Under the pieces are notes generated by a model. It was not told the DNA's origin and made no database searches. It saw nothing but the letters and a program-made list of their open reading frames with translations. From Bisbaumannia sp015645095 (GTDB lineage Bacteria; Pseudomonadota; Gammaproteobacteria; Pseudomonadales; Halomonadaceae), in NCBI GenBank assembly GCA_036871055.1, contig CP141893.1, forward strand, positions 2,852,001 to 2,916,000: a stretch of DNA of 64,000 nucleotides. Direction: 5' to 3'. Numbering within the stretch: position 1 is the stretch's first letter; every line of letters starts with the position of its first letter. Made by a program: the position numbers and the translations under genes. Below, piece after piece: positions 1-7,908 of the stretch.

Positions 1-270
1 GACGATCAGAAGCCCCCAGCCGAGCCCGAACAGGGCCCCACTCAATAGCGTCATCAGCGCCGCCCCGGGCAACGAGAACGCGGCCATCAGCACATAGAGG
101 ACGAAGAAGCCGCCCCCCACCCGCCAGGGCTCCGCGGCGAACCAGGCCTGGAAGTCGGCCTGCCTGGCCTGCAGGTTCTCCAGGGTCAGGAACGCCTGGG
201 CACCACTGAGAAAGAAGGCGGCGATGACGATGATCACCAGGGCCAGCAGGAAAAGACGACGCCGCTGCAT
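1..270 (-). CDS. TVP38/TMEM64-like membrane protein, N-terminal 90 residues (partial)
   Basis: An ATG at 268-270 opens a minus-strand frame that stays open to the window edge. The first 90 residues begin MQRRRLFLLALV, give one strong membrane helix (about residues 5-25), a short amphipathic loop, and a second hydrophobic stretch with the pattern FSLPGAALMTLLSGALFG. That proline/glycine pattern is typical of the SNARE-associated VTT (TVP38/TMEM64/DedA) domain. In many proteobacteria this domain stands alone or is fused to a pyridine-nucleotide-disulphide oxidoreductase; the fused form cannot be tested because the gene leaves the window. The gene is divergent from msrA. Confidence 0.6.
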   Translation of the reverse strand, partial: MQRRRLFLLALVIIVIAAFFLSGAQAFLTLENLQARQADFQAWFAAEPWRVGGGFFVLYVLMAAFSLPGAALMTLLSGALFGLGWGLLIV

Positions 271-425
271 CACAAGTGTCTCCAAGACGAGTAAGGGGGC
301 CAGGCAAGCTTGCCTGCACTTGTGCCTTGAGTCACCCGCCGGGAGGATTCCTTACAGTTCCCGCGGGCGGGAACCCGTGGCGGTCCGGCGGGTCTCCTAG
401 ACATCCCCCTGCTCAAGGATTCCCC

Positions 426-1037
426 ATGCGCTCGCTGCCCGTCCTGTTGCTACTGCCCCTCATCTTCGGTGTCGCCCAGGCCCAGGAACGGCCCCAGGAG
501 CGCGCCCAGGCGGTCTTCGCCGGGGGCTGCTTCTGGTGCGTCGAGGAGGCCTTCGATCCGGTGGAGGGGGTCCTCTCCACCACCTCCGGTTTCAGTGGTG
601 GCCGGGTGGAGGCCCCCAGTTACCAGCAGGTAGTGGCCGGCGGCACCGGCCATGCGGAGGTGGTCAAGGTGGAGTACGACCCCGAGCGGGTCGACTACGC
701 CGACCTGCTGCACGTCTTCTGGCGCAATATCGACCCCTTCGCGGTCAATCGCCAGTTCTGTGACGCCGGCGAGCCCTACCGCAGCGCCCTCTTCCCCATG
801 GATGCCGAGCAGCGCGCCCTGGCCGAGGCCAGCCTGGCAGCGGTGGCCGAACGGTTCGATGCGCCCATCGCCACCGAGATCAGCGACTTCGAGGCTTTCT
901 ACCCCGCCGAGGAGTACCACCAGAACTACTACCAGAAGAACCCGCTGCGCTATCGCTTCTACAAGTCCGCCTGTGGCCGCGAAGAGCGCCTGGCCGAGAT
1001 CTGGGGCGAGGAAGCGGGGGGCCTGCCACTGCCCTGA
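426..1037 (+). CDS. msrA: Peptide-methionine (S)-S-oxide reductase, exported
   Basis: Reduces methionine-S-sulfoxide in damaged proteins. The catalytic motif GCFWC lies at residues 34-38 (Cys35 nucleophile), followed by the family landmarks SGFSGG, GHAEVV and a C-terminal YHQNYY. The ATG at 426 gives 203 residues starting with a hydrophobic leader (MRSLPVLLLLPLIFGVAQA) that looks like a Sec signal cleaved after AQA, so the enzyme is predicted to be periplasmic; the longer in-frame extension from 276 would destroy that leader and was rejected. Most MsrA proteins are cytoplasmic, so the leader is notable. The 3' end overlaps the convergent MFS gene by 79 bp. Confidence 0.93.
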   Translation: MRSLPVLLLLPLIFGVAQAQERPQERAQAVFAGGCFWCVEEAFDPVEGVLSTTSGFSGGRVEAPSYQQVVAGGTGHAEVVKVEYDPERVDYADLLHVFWRNIDPFAVNRQFCDAGEPYRSALFPMDAEQRALAEASLAAVAERFDAPIATEISDFEAFYPAEEYHQNYYQKNPLRYRFYKSACGREERLAEIWGEEAGGLPLP

Positions 1038-2221
1038 GCCGGCCGTTCGCGGGCCGGGCGCTGCAGGGCGAGAGCGATGCCCAGCGGCACCAGCAGCAGG
1101 GCCAGGGAGGCGGCCACCACCCCGGGCCACTGCCAGAGCCGCCAGAAGGGCTCCATGAAGAAGGTTCCGAGGCTGGCCCCCAGGTAGTAGCAGACCAGGT
1201 AGAGGGCCGAGGCGCTACCCCGCGCCCCCTGGGCATGCAGCCCCACCCAGGCCGAGGCCGTGGCGTGGGCCAGGAAGAAACCGAAGGCGTTGAGGGTCAG
1301 GGCGGCAAGAATTCCCGCCAGGGAATCGCTCAGGGTCCCCAGGCTGCCCAACATCAGCAACCCGATGCCCAGTGCCATCACCCGGGGCTGGGAGAAGCGC
1401 CGGGCGACCCGGCCCGACAGCGAGGCACCCAGGGTGCCCCCCAGGTAGGTCAGGAACAGCAGTCCCAGCCAGCGCGGCGAGAGCCCATGGGGCGCCTCGC
1501 TGAGCCGAAACGTCAGGTAGCTGTACTGGTTGATAAACACCAGGAAGCTCAGGCCACCGAGCAGATAGGCCCCCAGCAGCGGTGGATGGCGGAGCTGGGT
1601 CAGCAGCCCGGCGGCGATTCGCCGGGTGGCCAGGGGCGCGGCCTGGAAATGCCGGGCGCGGGGCAGCAACCACCAGAACAGCCCCACCCCGGCCAGGCTG
1701 AGCCCGCCGATCAGCAGGAAGGCGGCCTCCAGGCCCCACCACTCCCCCGCGGCGCCGCCCAGCAGCCGACCGCCGATGCCGCCCAGGGTATTGGCGCCGA
1801 TATAGAGCCCCACCGCCGCGCTCAGCGCCCGGGGCTCGAACTCATCGCCCATCCAGGCGATGGCCACCGCCGGCAGTCCCCCCAGCACCAGCCCCTGCAG
1901 CACCCGCAGCAACAGCAGCGCCTCGAAGCTCGGCACCAGGGCCAGGCCCAGGCTGGCCAGGGCGCTGAGCAGGAGCGTCAGGCGCATGATGGCGCCCCGC
2001 CCCAGGGCATCGGAGAGGGGACCGAAGAGCAGCAGGGCCAGGGCTACCGCCAGGGTGGCCGCGGACATCACCAGGCCGGCGGCCAGGGTCGAGACGCCGT
2101 GCAGCTCACGCAGCGCCGGCAGCAGTGGCTGGGGCGCATAGAGATTGACGAAGACGATGATGGACCCCAGGCAGAGGGCCAGGGTGGCGCGCCACCAGGC
2201 GCGGCTATGCAGTGAGATCAT
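959..2221 (-). CDS. MFS transporter, YnfM-like
   Basis: A 420-residue major facilitator with about 12 membrane helices. The start is the ATG at 2221 (MISLHSRAWW); an upstream in-frame extension adds only polar residues. The sequence NLYAPQPLLPALRELHGVS after helix 1 and the loop GPLSDALGRG (helix 2-3 motif) match the YnfM/Bcr-like branch of drug or metabolite exporters. It is divergently transcribed from a LysR gene, the same arrangement as ynfM-ynfL in E. coli, so that LysR protein probably controls it. The last about 35 residues are polar and rich in Arg/Ser/Pro. Substrate unknown. Confidence 0.85.
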   Translation of the reverse strand: MISLHSRAWWRATLALCLGSIIVFVNLYAPQPLLPALRELHGVSTLAAGLVMSAATLAVALALLLFGPLSDALGRGAIMRLTLLLSALASLGLALVPSFEALLLLRVLQGLVLGGLPAVAIAWMGDEFEPRALSAAVGLYIGANTLGGIGGRLLGGAAGEWWGLEAAFLLIGGLSLAGVGLFWWLLPRARHFQAAPLATRRIAAGLLTQLRHPPLLGAYLLGGLSFLVFINQYSYLTFRLSEAPHGLSPRWLGLLFLTYLGGTLGASLSGRVARRFSQPRVMALGIGLLMLGSLGTLSDSLAGILAALTLNAFGFFLAHATASAWVGLHAQGARGSASALYLVCYYLGASLGTFFMEPFWRLWQWPGVVAASLALLLVPLGIALALQRPARERPAQGSGRPPASSPQISARRSSRPQADL

Positions 2222-2264
2222 GACGGGCTCCGACTTGGCAGCCCATGGTCGCCGCCCCACAATG

Positions 2265-2282
2265 ATAAGTGAAACCGTTTAT
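2265..2282. promoter_or_regulatory. Candidate LysR-type operator between the MFS and LysR genes
   Basis: An ATAA-N10-TTAT inverted repeat sits in the 87-bp divergent spacer, in the AT-rich patch just upstream of the LysR start. Imperfect dyads of this size in such spacers are the usual LysR recognition sites. Seen by eye only. Confidence 0.35.
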
Positions 2283-2308
2283 TTAGATCAGAGCCATCGG
2301 ACCAGCTT

Positions 2309-3196
2309 ATGACCCTACCCTTCGACCTGCGTGGCCTGGAGGTCTTCCTGATGGTGGCTGAGTGCGGCGGCTTCAGCGCCGCCGGGCGCCGCCTGCATAT
2401 GGCCCAGTCGGCGGTCAGCCAGCGCATCGCCACCCTGGAACGACGCCTGGGACTGACGCTGCTGCAGCGTCAGGAGCGCCGCGTCACCCTGACCCCGGAG
2501 GGCGAGGTGCTATGCCGCCAGGCCCGGGAACTATTGACCCAGGCCCGAAGCACGGCACTGGCCATGCGCGAGCTGCACGACCTGGTCCGGGGGGAGCTGC
2601 GCCTGGGCCTGCCTTCCATGCTCGGCTCCTACTACCTGCCGCCGCTGCTGATGGGCTTCAAGGCCCGCTACCCGGGCATCCAGATGACGGTAGTGGAGGG
2701 CGGCACCCGGCGCCTGCAACAGCGGATCCAGGCCGGCGAGCTGGACCTGGGCGTGGTCATGGACGACCCCGGCGACCCGGCCCTGACCCGACGCCACTTG
2801 CTGAGAGAGGAGATGGTGGTCTGCGTGGGCCGCGACCATCCCTTTGCCAGCCGCACGGCCATCACCCCCAGGGAGTTCTTCGCCGAGCCTCTGGTGCTGT
2901 TCGAGGCCGGTTACTTTCATCGCGAATTCGTGACGGAGCTGGCTCGTCGGCATCGCTGCGAGCCGGAGGTGGGTTTCGAGTCGAACCTGATTCCGCTGAC
3001 CAAGGCGATCGTCCGCCAGGGCTTCGGCATCACCACCTTCCTGCGCCGGGTGGTGGACGACCCGAACCTGGCGGCGGTCTCCTTCGCGCCGCCGGCCTGG
3101 CTCGATCTGGCCCTGGCCTGGAAGGCCGGCGCCCGCCTCTCCCGGGCCGAGCAGGCCTTCGTCGACTATGCCCTGGCCCATCGGCAGCAGCTCTAG
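2309..3196 (+). CDS. LysR-family transcriptional regulator (YnfL-like position)
   Basis: A 295-residue regulator. Residues 1-65 form the winged helix-turn-helix, with FSAAGRRLHMAQSAVSQRIATLE as recognition region and LLQRQERRVTLTPEGE as wing. The rest is the periplasmic-binding-protein-like effector domain (LGLPSMLGSYYLPPLL, HPFASR, GFGITTFL). Divergence from the MFS gene with an 87-bp spacer argues that it controls that exporter and itself. It ends at an AGCTGGA repeat array and a hairpin with T tract. Confidence 0.9.
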   Translation: MTLPFDLRGLEVFLMVAECGGFSAAGRRLHMAQSAVSQRIATLERRLGLTLLQRQERRVTLTPEGEVLCRQARELLTQARSTALAMRELHDLVRGELRLGLPSMLGSYYLPPLLMGFKARYPGIQMTVVEGGTRRLQQRIQAGELDLGVVMDDPGDPALTRRHLLREEMVVCVGRDHPFASRTAITPREFFAEPLVLFEAGYFHREFVTELARRHRCEPEVGFESNLIPLTKAIVRQGFGITTFLRRVVDDPNLAAVSFAPPAWLDLALAWKAGARLSRAEQAFVDYALAHRQQL

Positions 3197-3199
3197 GAA

Positions 3200-3324
3200 A
3201 GCTGGAAGCTGGAAGCTGGAAGCTGGAAGCTGGAAGCTGGATAGCAGCCTAAATGACACCGCCTCCGAGGCAGGACCTCGGAGCGGTTTTTTCTCCCAGC
3301 TTCAAGCTTAAGGCTTACAGCTCC
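3200..3324. repeat. Heptanucleotide-array/hairpin element, copy 1 (6 units)
   Basis: Six perfect tandem copies of AGCTGGA occupy 3200-3241. They are followed by TAGCAGCCTAAATG, a GC-rich hairpin (3258-3287) and a tail containing CCAGCTTCAAGCTT, whose CCAGCT part is complementary to the heptamer. The same composite occurs at 61711-61870 with 11 units. The array could fold back on its own tail across the hairpin. Confidence 0.9.
3258..3292 (+). terminator. Rho-independent terminator after the LysR gene
   Basis: The stem ACCGCCTCCGAGG / CCTCGGAGCGGT has a 5-nt loop and one bulged base, and runs directly into six T residues on the plus strand. It sits between the convergent LysR and NlpC/P60 genes inside the repeat element. 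Confidence 0.8.
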
Positions 3325-3342
3325 CGGCGCAGCGGGGGTGGC

Positions 3343-3966
3343 TCAGGAGTCGAACCAGCGGGTGCGCTGGGCGAGCTGGGCGGGCTCCATGGGGCGCCGG
3401 GCCTGCCAGTAGTGGCGACGCCAATAGACGTTATCCAGCTCGGAGAGGATCACCCCCTGGGAGGTGGAGGCGTGCAGGAAGTAGCCCTCCCCCACATAGA
3501 TCCCGACATGGTTGTAGGGCCCAGGGGGGCGGAAGAAGACCAGATCGCCCACCAGCAGTTCGTCCCTGGCCACCGGGGTGCCTTCGCGAACCTGGGCATC
3601 GGTAGTGCGCGGCAGCTCGATACGGAAGTTATCCTGGAAGACCCGCTGCACCAGGGCCGAGCAATCGATGCCCCTGGGCGAGCTGCCCCCCAGTCGGTAG
3701 GGCGTGCCCACCCAGCGCTCATGGGCATCGAGGAGTGCCTGACGGACCCGGGCCAGGGCCGGGTTGGCAAAGCCGAGGTAGGCGCCCCGTTCCGCCGGCG
3801 ACATCAGGGCGCCGTCGGCCAGGGAGGGCATCGAGCGATCGAAATAGGCCTGCTCCCCGGTCCCGGAAGCATCCCGGGGCGCCGAGGCACAGCCCGCCAA
3901 CAGCCACAGTGACAACCCCATGCCGGCCAGACGCAGTCCCCTCCGGGGCCAGGTACCCTGACTCAT
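3343..3966 (-). CDS. NlpC/P60-family lipoprotein endopeptidase
   Basis: A 207-residue predicted lipoprotein that should cut peptide cross-links or stem peptides in peptidoglycan. The N-terminus has a basic/hydrophobic leader and the lipobox LAGC. The C-terminal NlpC/P60 domain carries GTPYRLGG, the catalytic Cys in GIDCSALVQ, and the two His residues in YNHVGIYVG and YFLHAS, in the order of the Spr/NlpC family. The start is the ATG at 3964-3966. No partner gene is co-transcribed. Confidence 0.9.
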   Translation of the reverse strand: MSQGTWPRRGLRLAGMGLSLWLLAGCASAPRDASGTGEQAYFDRSMPSLADGALMSPAERGAYLGFANPALARVRQALLDAHERWVGTPYRLGGSSPRGIDCSALVQRVFQDNFRIELPRTTDAQVREGTPVARDELLVGDLVFFRPPGPYNHVGIYVGEGYFLHASTSQGVILSELDNVYWRRHYWQARRPMEPAQLAQRTRWFDS

Positions 3967-4031
3967 AGCGACACTTCGCTCCTTGAAATCACTCCTTGAC
4001 CCCAGCCTCCCGGCACCAGCCGGAGGGCGTC

Positions 4032-4109
4032 GCTATGGCAGGGGTGCCCCTCGGGCGCCCCTGCCATAGCGGCCTGTCGGGCCCTGCGGATGAGCCGCCC
4101 CCCGACAGG
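4032..4109. repeat. Two adjacent long hairpins (REP-like)
   Basis: Hairpin A, 4032-4070, has an 18-bp stem beginning GCTATGGCAGGGG with a 3-nt loop and a single G-T pair. Hairpin B, 4073-4109, has the stem CCTGTCGGG / CCCGACAGG with an inner GCGG/CCGC helix. They lie between the DUF1266 gene (upstream on minus) and the NlpC/P60 gene. Neither is followed by a T run, so 3'-end protection or an intergenic repeat fits better than simple termination. Confidence 0.75.
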
Positions 4110-4172
4110 TAGGGACGGCGCCAAAATGCTAACGACTATAGTCGATCTTTCAGAGGCTTGGGAAGCACCCCG

Positions 4173-6632
4173 TTAATGTAGGGTGCGGGCATCCCCGGGC
4201 AATGTATCGATATGCATGGGCGCCCAGTGGCGAGGCCGCGCCCCGGGGAAGTCGAGACTGGCCCAGCTGCCGGCCAGTGGCGGCGCGCCGCTGAGCCAGG
4301 CCACCAGGGCCTCGCGGAAGCTGGTCAGGTACTGCTCCCGCTCCTCGGTCTCGCCCATGAAGAAGGCGAAGCCGGCATAGAGACCGCGGGCATAGCTCTC
4401 CCAGCCCGAGTAGTGGCTCTGGGCCAGGCCCAGGGCCCGGTCGAGCACCTCGCCGAAGGCCTCGGCATCCAGCCAGGCCAGCTGTCGCCCGGCGATGGCC
4501 AGGTCGACCACCTGGGCGATATCCCAGGCGGTCATGTCCACCTCGTTGCAGCCGGCATCGTTATCACGTACCCGCTGCAGGCGCAGCAGGTGATTGCGCT
4601 CCTCCTCGCCACAGTCATCGGACTCGAGGATGGCGATCTCCGCCTCCAGGCGCTTGGCGTTCAGGGTGTAGGGAGCGTAGTTGATCTGGTACTCCTGACG
4701 ATCCCCGGAGGCGAGCAGGAAATCGAGGAAGTCGCGCAGCCCCTCGGCGCTCTGCAGGCCATAGTGACCGTCGATCCACTCGCGGATCGCCGCCACCTCC
4801 CGGGGGCTCTCCGGCAGCGGCTCGCTCCAGGCCCCGGCATTCAGCGGCCCCACCAGGGAGAGGGCGGTGAAACGGGTCAGGTCGGGGCGCGGCCCCGGCT
4901 CCTGCCAGTCCGAGGCCTGCCAGTCCAGGTAGTGGAAGGGGCTGCCGGGATCCTCCAGATGCCAGCGGATCTCGTGACGCATGGGCGGCTGCTCCCCTTC
5001 GGGCAGTGCCTGTTCCCACTGGGCCCAGGCCTCCAGCAGTCGGCGCGGCGTAGGATAGAAGCGGCACAGCACGCTGCGCAACGACTCCGCCAGCCCAGCC
5101 AGCCCCGCGGCCTCGAAGTCGCCGCTGTCCATGGCCATCTGCAGGTAGAACGCATACTTCTCGGCCATATGAATGGTCGCCGCGTGGCGACCGCAGCCCT
5201 TGAGCCGCTCGCGCAGGGTCACCGCCTCCGCGGCGGGGCGCCCGAAGGGGGTCTCCAGGGCGGGCAGCGCCTGGTGCTGGGCATCCGCCGCCAGCTGATT
5301 GAGGTGGTGCGCCTGGGCGGGCAGCCAGTAGCGGGCCAGGCCCGCCACGCCATCCTCCGGATAGAGCCCCAGGCTCTCGCGCAGGTAGTGACGGGCATCG
5401 TCCCGACGCGCCTCGTCCAGGGCGAGATCGGGGCCCTGGCGAAACAGCAGGTCGGGTTCGCGTACCGCCGCCAGGCTCAATACCCAGTGACGGGGATCAC
5501 GGCGCCAGGCACGCAATGCCGCGGTGGCGGCCTGCTGCTGGCTCTCGTCGATCAGGGCGTGCAGGTCATAACGCCAGGGGGAGCCCGGCGAATGCAACAG
5601 CAGCCCCCAGTCACGCTCCAGCTCGCCCATGCCGTCACGCCCCTCGTAGAGGCTGCGGCCGCGCTGGTAGGCGGTGACCAGGGCCAGCCAGTCGCTGTAG
5701 CGATGGTGCAGGAGGCCGGCGGCATGCACGGCGAAGGCCTGGGCCTCCTCGGCGTCGAGCCACTCCAGGCTCCAGCCCGCATAGGCCAGGTCGATCAGCC
5801 GCATCCAGTCCCAGGCCGCCCACTCCAGGGGCTCGCCGCGGTCGAGGAAACCGAGCAGCACCTGGCCGTAGGGGAGCCCCTCGCCGAGGCCATCGAGCCA
5901 CTGGCGGCGCCCCTCGGGAGCCCGATCGAGGAGCTTGCTGGCGTCCAGGTCCCAGCCGTAGCGGTCGCCCTGGGCGCTCAGCCACAGCAACAGGCGCAAC
6001 AGGTCGTCACGATGCTCGACCTTCCACATCTCGCGCAGCCAGGCCTGGGCCTCGGGCCAGTCGATGCCCGCCGCCGGGGGCAGGGCCACCACCGGCGAGA
6101 AGGCGGCCCGCAGCCGCCACACCGACTCCTCGGGGGCCTCCGGCCACAGCGACACCGACGGCGAGCGCCGCGCCAGGGTCTCGGCGAGGCGTTCCCAGGT
6201 GATGCCCTCCCCCTGGTGCTCCAGCAGCGCCAGGGCCTCGCAGGCCTCGAAGAGCCCATCATCGCCGCGCACCCAGCCCTCGGCGCTGCGCGCATGCATC
6301 ACCGCCTGCAGCCAGTCATCGAGGCGGCCATGGTGCGCACTGATGCTCTCCGCCAGGGAGCGCACCCAGGCCCGCGCCCGGGCCTCGGGCAGCCAACCGG
6401 CGGCGGTCGCCAGCGCCAGCAGTTCCAGGGCGGCGAGCTGCTCGGCGGCATTCTCCGCCCCGGGCACCAGGGCGGCCACCAGGCGCCAGCCCAGCTCGCC
6501 GCGATCGGCACAGCCCAGTTCGGCGAGACGCGTCGCCGCCATTGAGGCATCCACGACGGTGGGATCGGGCTCGAAGGCCCAACCGCACAACACCAGCTGC
6601 TGGGCCCACCAGGCGTTCAGGGGATCAACCAA
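4173..6632 (-). CDS. Large DUF1266-repeat protein of unknown function
   Basis: An 819-residue soluble protein rich in Trp, Leu and Ala, with no signal peptide or membrane helix. Two segments resemble the DUF1266 domain (E. coli YbeR/YbeU type). One near residues 265-325 has AWDWMRLIDLAYAG and HHRYSDW followed by YQRGR; one near residues 683-740 has TAWDIAQVVDLAIAG and QSHYSGW followed by YARGL. The domain therefore appears duplicated about 420 residues apart. DUF1266 has no established biochemical role. The neighbours on both sides are separated by more than 100 bp and do not reveal its task. Confidence 0.7.
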   Translation of the reverse strand: MVDPLNAWWAQQLVLCGWAFEPDPTVVDASMAATRLAELGCADRGELGWRLVAALVPGAENAAEQLAALELLALATAAGWLPEARARAWVRSLAESISAHHGRLDDWLQAVMHARSAEGWVRGDDGLFEACEALALLEHQGEGITWERLAETLARRSPSVSLWPEAPEESVWRLRAAFSPVVALPPAAGIDWPEAQAWLREMWKVEHRDDLLRLLLWLSAQGDRYGWDLDASKLLDRAPEGRRQWLDGLGEGLPYGQVLLGFLDRGEPLEWAAWDWMRLIDLAYAGWSLEWLDAEEAQAFAVHAAGLLHHRYSDWLALVTAYQRGRSLYEGRDGMGELERDWGLLLHSPGSPWRYDLHALIDESQQQAATAALRAWRRDPRHWVLSLAAVREPDLLFRQGPDLALDEARRDDARHYLRESLGLYPEDGVAGLARYWLPAQAHHLNQLAADAQHQALPALETPFGRPAAEAVTLRERLKGCGRHAATIHMAEKYAFYLQMAMDSGDFEAAGLAGLAESLRSVLCRFYPTPRRLLEAWAQWEQALPEGEQPPMRHEIRWHLEDPGSPFHYLDWQASDWQEPGPRPDLTRFTALSLVGPLNAGAWSEPLPESPREVAAIREWIDGHYGLQSAEGLRDFLDFLLASGDRQEYQINYAPYTLNAKRLEAEIAILESDDCGEEERNHLLRLQRVRDNDAGCNEVDMTAWDIAQVVDLAIAGRQLAWLDAEAFGEVLDRALGLAQSHYSGWESYARGLYAGFAFFMGETEEREQYLTSFREALVAWLSGAPPLAGSWASLDFPGARPRHWAPMHIDTLPGDARTLH

Positions 6633-6733
6633 GGCTCACCTCGACACTCATATGCAATCGCAATCGGCGCCTAGTGTAGCGGAAAGCGGCGGCGGCGCCG
6701 ATGGCGTGACATCATCCGGTGAGCCTCTTCACA

Positions 6734-7126
6734 TCATCGGGCGGGCAGCGGCGCCTCCACGGCGGCATAGGCGACCATCTCCACCAGCATCTCCTCCCGG
6801 GCGAAGCCGGAGACGATGATGGCGGCGCGGTTGGGGTAAGGGGCCGTGACGTAGTCGGCATAGAGGCGATTGACCGTGGCCAGGTCCTCGCGTCGGGTGA
6901 CATAGATCAGTACCTGGGTCAGGTCCGCCATGCCGGCCCCGGCGCTTGCCAGGGTATGGCGCAGGTTGTCCAGGGTCTGGCGGGCCTGGGCCTCGATGCC
7001 GCCCTCCACCACGGCGCCATCGGCGCCGATCGGAATCTGGGCGGTGAAGAGGATGCCATTGCCGATGACGGCCCACTCCAGGGGCGCCTTGGCGGCGAAG
7101 AGGTCGGTGCTTACGGGGTGAATCAT
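6734..7126 (-). CDS. RidA/YjgF/YER057c-family enamine/imine deaminase
   Basis: A 130-residue member of the Rid family, which hydrolyses reactive enamine/imine intermediates. Seen here are the strands around GNGILFTAQIPIGADG, QTLDNLRHTLASAG, and YPNRAAIIVSGFAREEMLVEMVAYAA. In archetypal RidA the catalytic Arg sits in a PxRxxV-type motif; PNRAAIIV matches. It is the last gene of the six-gene operon that starts at the semialdehyde dehydrogenase (14-bp gap to the preceding gene). A Rid protein there suggests the pathway makes an imine or cyclic imino acid. Confidence 0.85.
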   Translation of the reverse strand: MIHPVSTDLFAAKAPLEWAVIGNGILFTAQIPIGADGAVVEGGIEAQARQTLDNLRHTLASAGAGMADLTQVLIYVTRREDLATVNRLYADYVTAPYPNRAAIIVSGFAREEMLVEMVAYAAVEAPLPAR

Positions 7127-7140
7127 GGGGTCTCGCTCAC

Positions 7141-7908
7141 TCAGTCGTTGTCGTTGACGCCGGCACCGGCGCCGCTTCGGGAAGCCTCGCTGGCTTCCAC
7201 CAGCAGGCGATGGGCCAGGGTCTTGAGTCGTGCCCAGATGGCGTCATCCACCTCGATGCCGTCCTGCAGCGCTCGCTGGCGGCAGGCCAGCAGCTCCGAC
7301 TCCGAGTGACGGGCCAGCAGGTCGAGGTCGTGGTCGGCGCCCAGGGAGGGCAGCAGCTCCACGTGGTTGGCCATCACCAGGGTGATGCCGTCATTGGGCT
7401 CGTTCTCCTCGGGCACCTCGCGTACCGAGTAGACCCGCACCTCCGGGGTGGCATGGCCGGCACGGAAGCCCACCACCTGCTCGGTGAGCGGCTCCTGGGC
7501 ATTGCGCCAGAAGGCGGTGATATTGATGCCGCGCCCGGCCAGGCGCGCCAGGTAGCCCATGATCAGCTGGCGATTGTGGCAGCGGCGAATCTTCACCACC
7601 GAGAGCCCCCGGGCCCGGGCCTTGGCATAGCCCAGTTCGGTGGCCAGGCTGATGCTGCGCAGCACGCTATGCCCCTGGCCATCCAGCACCGCCAGGTCAC
7701 CATCCTGGTAGATCACCCGGGGCAGGGCCTCGGGGTCCTCGGCGAGCAGGAAATCCAGGCCGCGATTGAGCTGATCGACGCCGTTGAAGCCGTGACACTG
7801 CATCCAGGCCACCATGTCGGCAGCATCGGCGGCATCGCCCTCCTCGAAGCCGATGCCTCCGAAGGCCTTGCGGCACAGGCCTTGCAATTCGTTGAATGAC
7901 ACCTTCAT
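7141..7908 (-). CDS. DUF3726-like protein, malate/lactate-dehydrogenase-like N-terminus
   Basis: A 255-residue cytoplasmic protein. The N-terminus (FNELQGLCRKAFGGIGFEEGDAADAADMV, then GFNGVDQLNRGL) resembles the first helices of the Ldh2/YlbC-type malate/L-sulfolactate dehydrogenase fold, and I match the whole chain to DUF3726 from memory. A CHNRQL motif sits near residue 110. The start codon overlaps the stop of the upstream 585-residue gene by 4 bp, so the two are translationally coupled. Function unknown. Context (RidA, BCCT, semialdehyde dehydrogenase) suggests a catabolic enzyme. Confidence 0.6.
   Translation of the reverse strand: MKVSFNELQGLCRKAFGGIGFEEGDAADAADMVAWMQCHGFNGVDQLNRGLDFLLAEDPEALPRVIYQDGDLAVLDGQGHSVLRSISLATELGYAKARARGLSVVKIRRCHNRQLIMGYLARLAGRGINITAFWRNAQEPLTEQVVGFRAGHATPEVRVYSVREVPEENEPNDGITLVMANHVELLPSLGADHDLDLLARHSESELLACRQRALQDGIEVDDAIWARLKTLAHRLLVEASEASRSGAGAGVNDND

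Noticed and set aside
3200..3241. Heptamer array considered as a CRISPR or coding repeat
   Set aside because: A contiguous 7-bp tandem repeat has no spacers, and any frame across it runs into the terminator hairpin.
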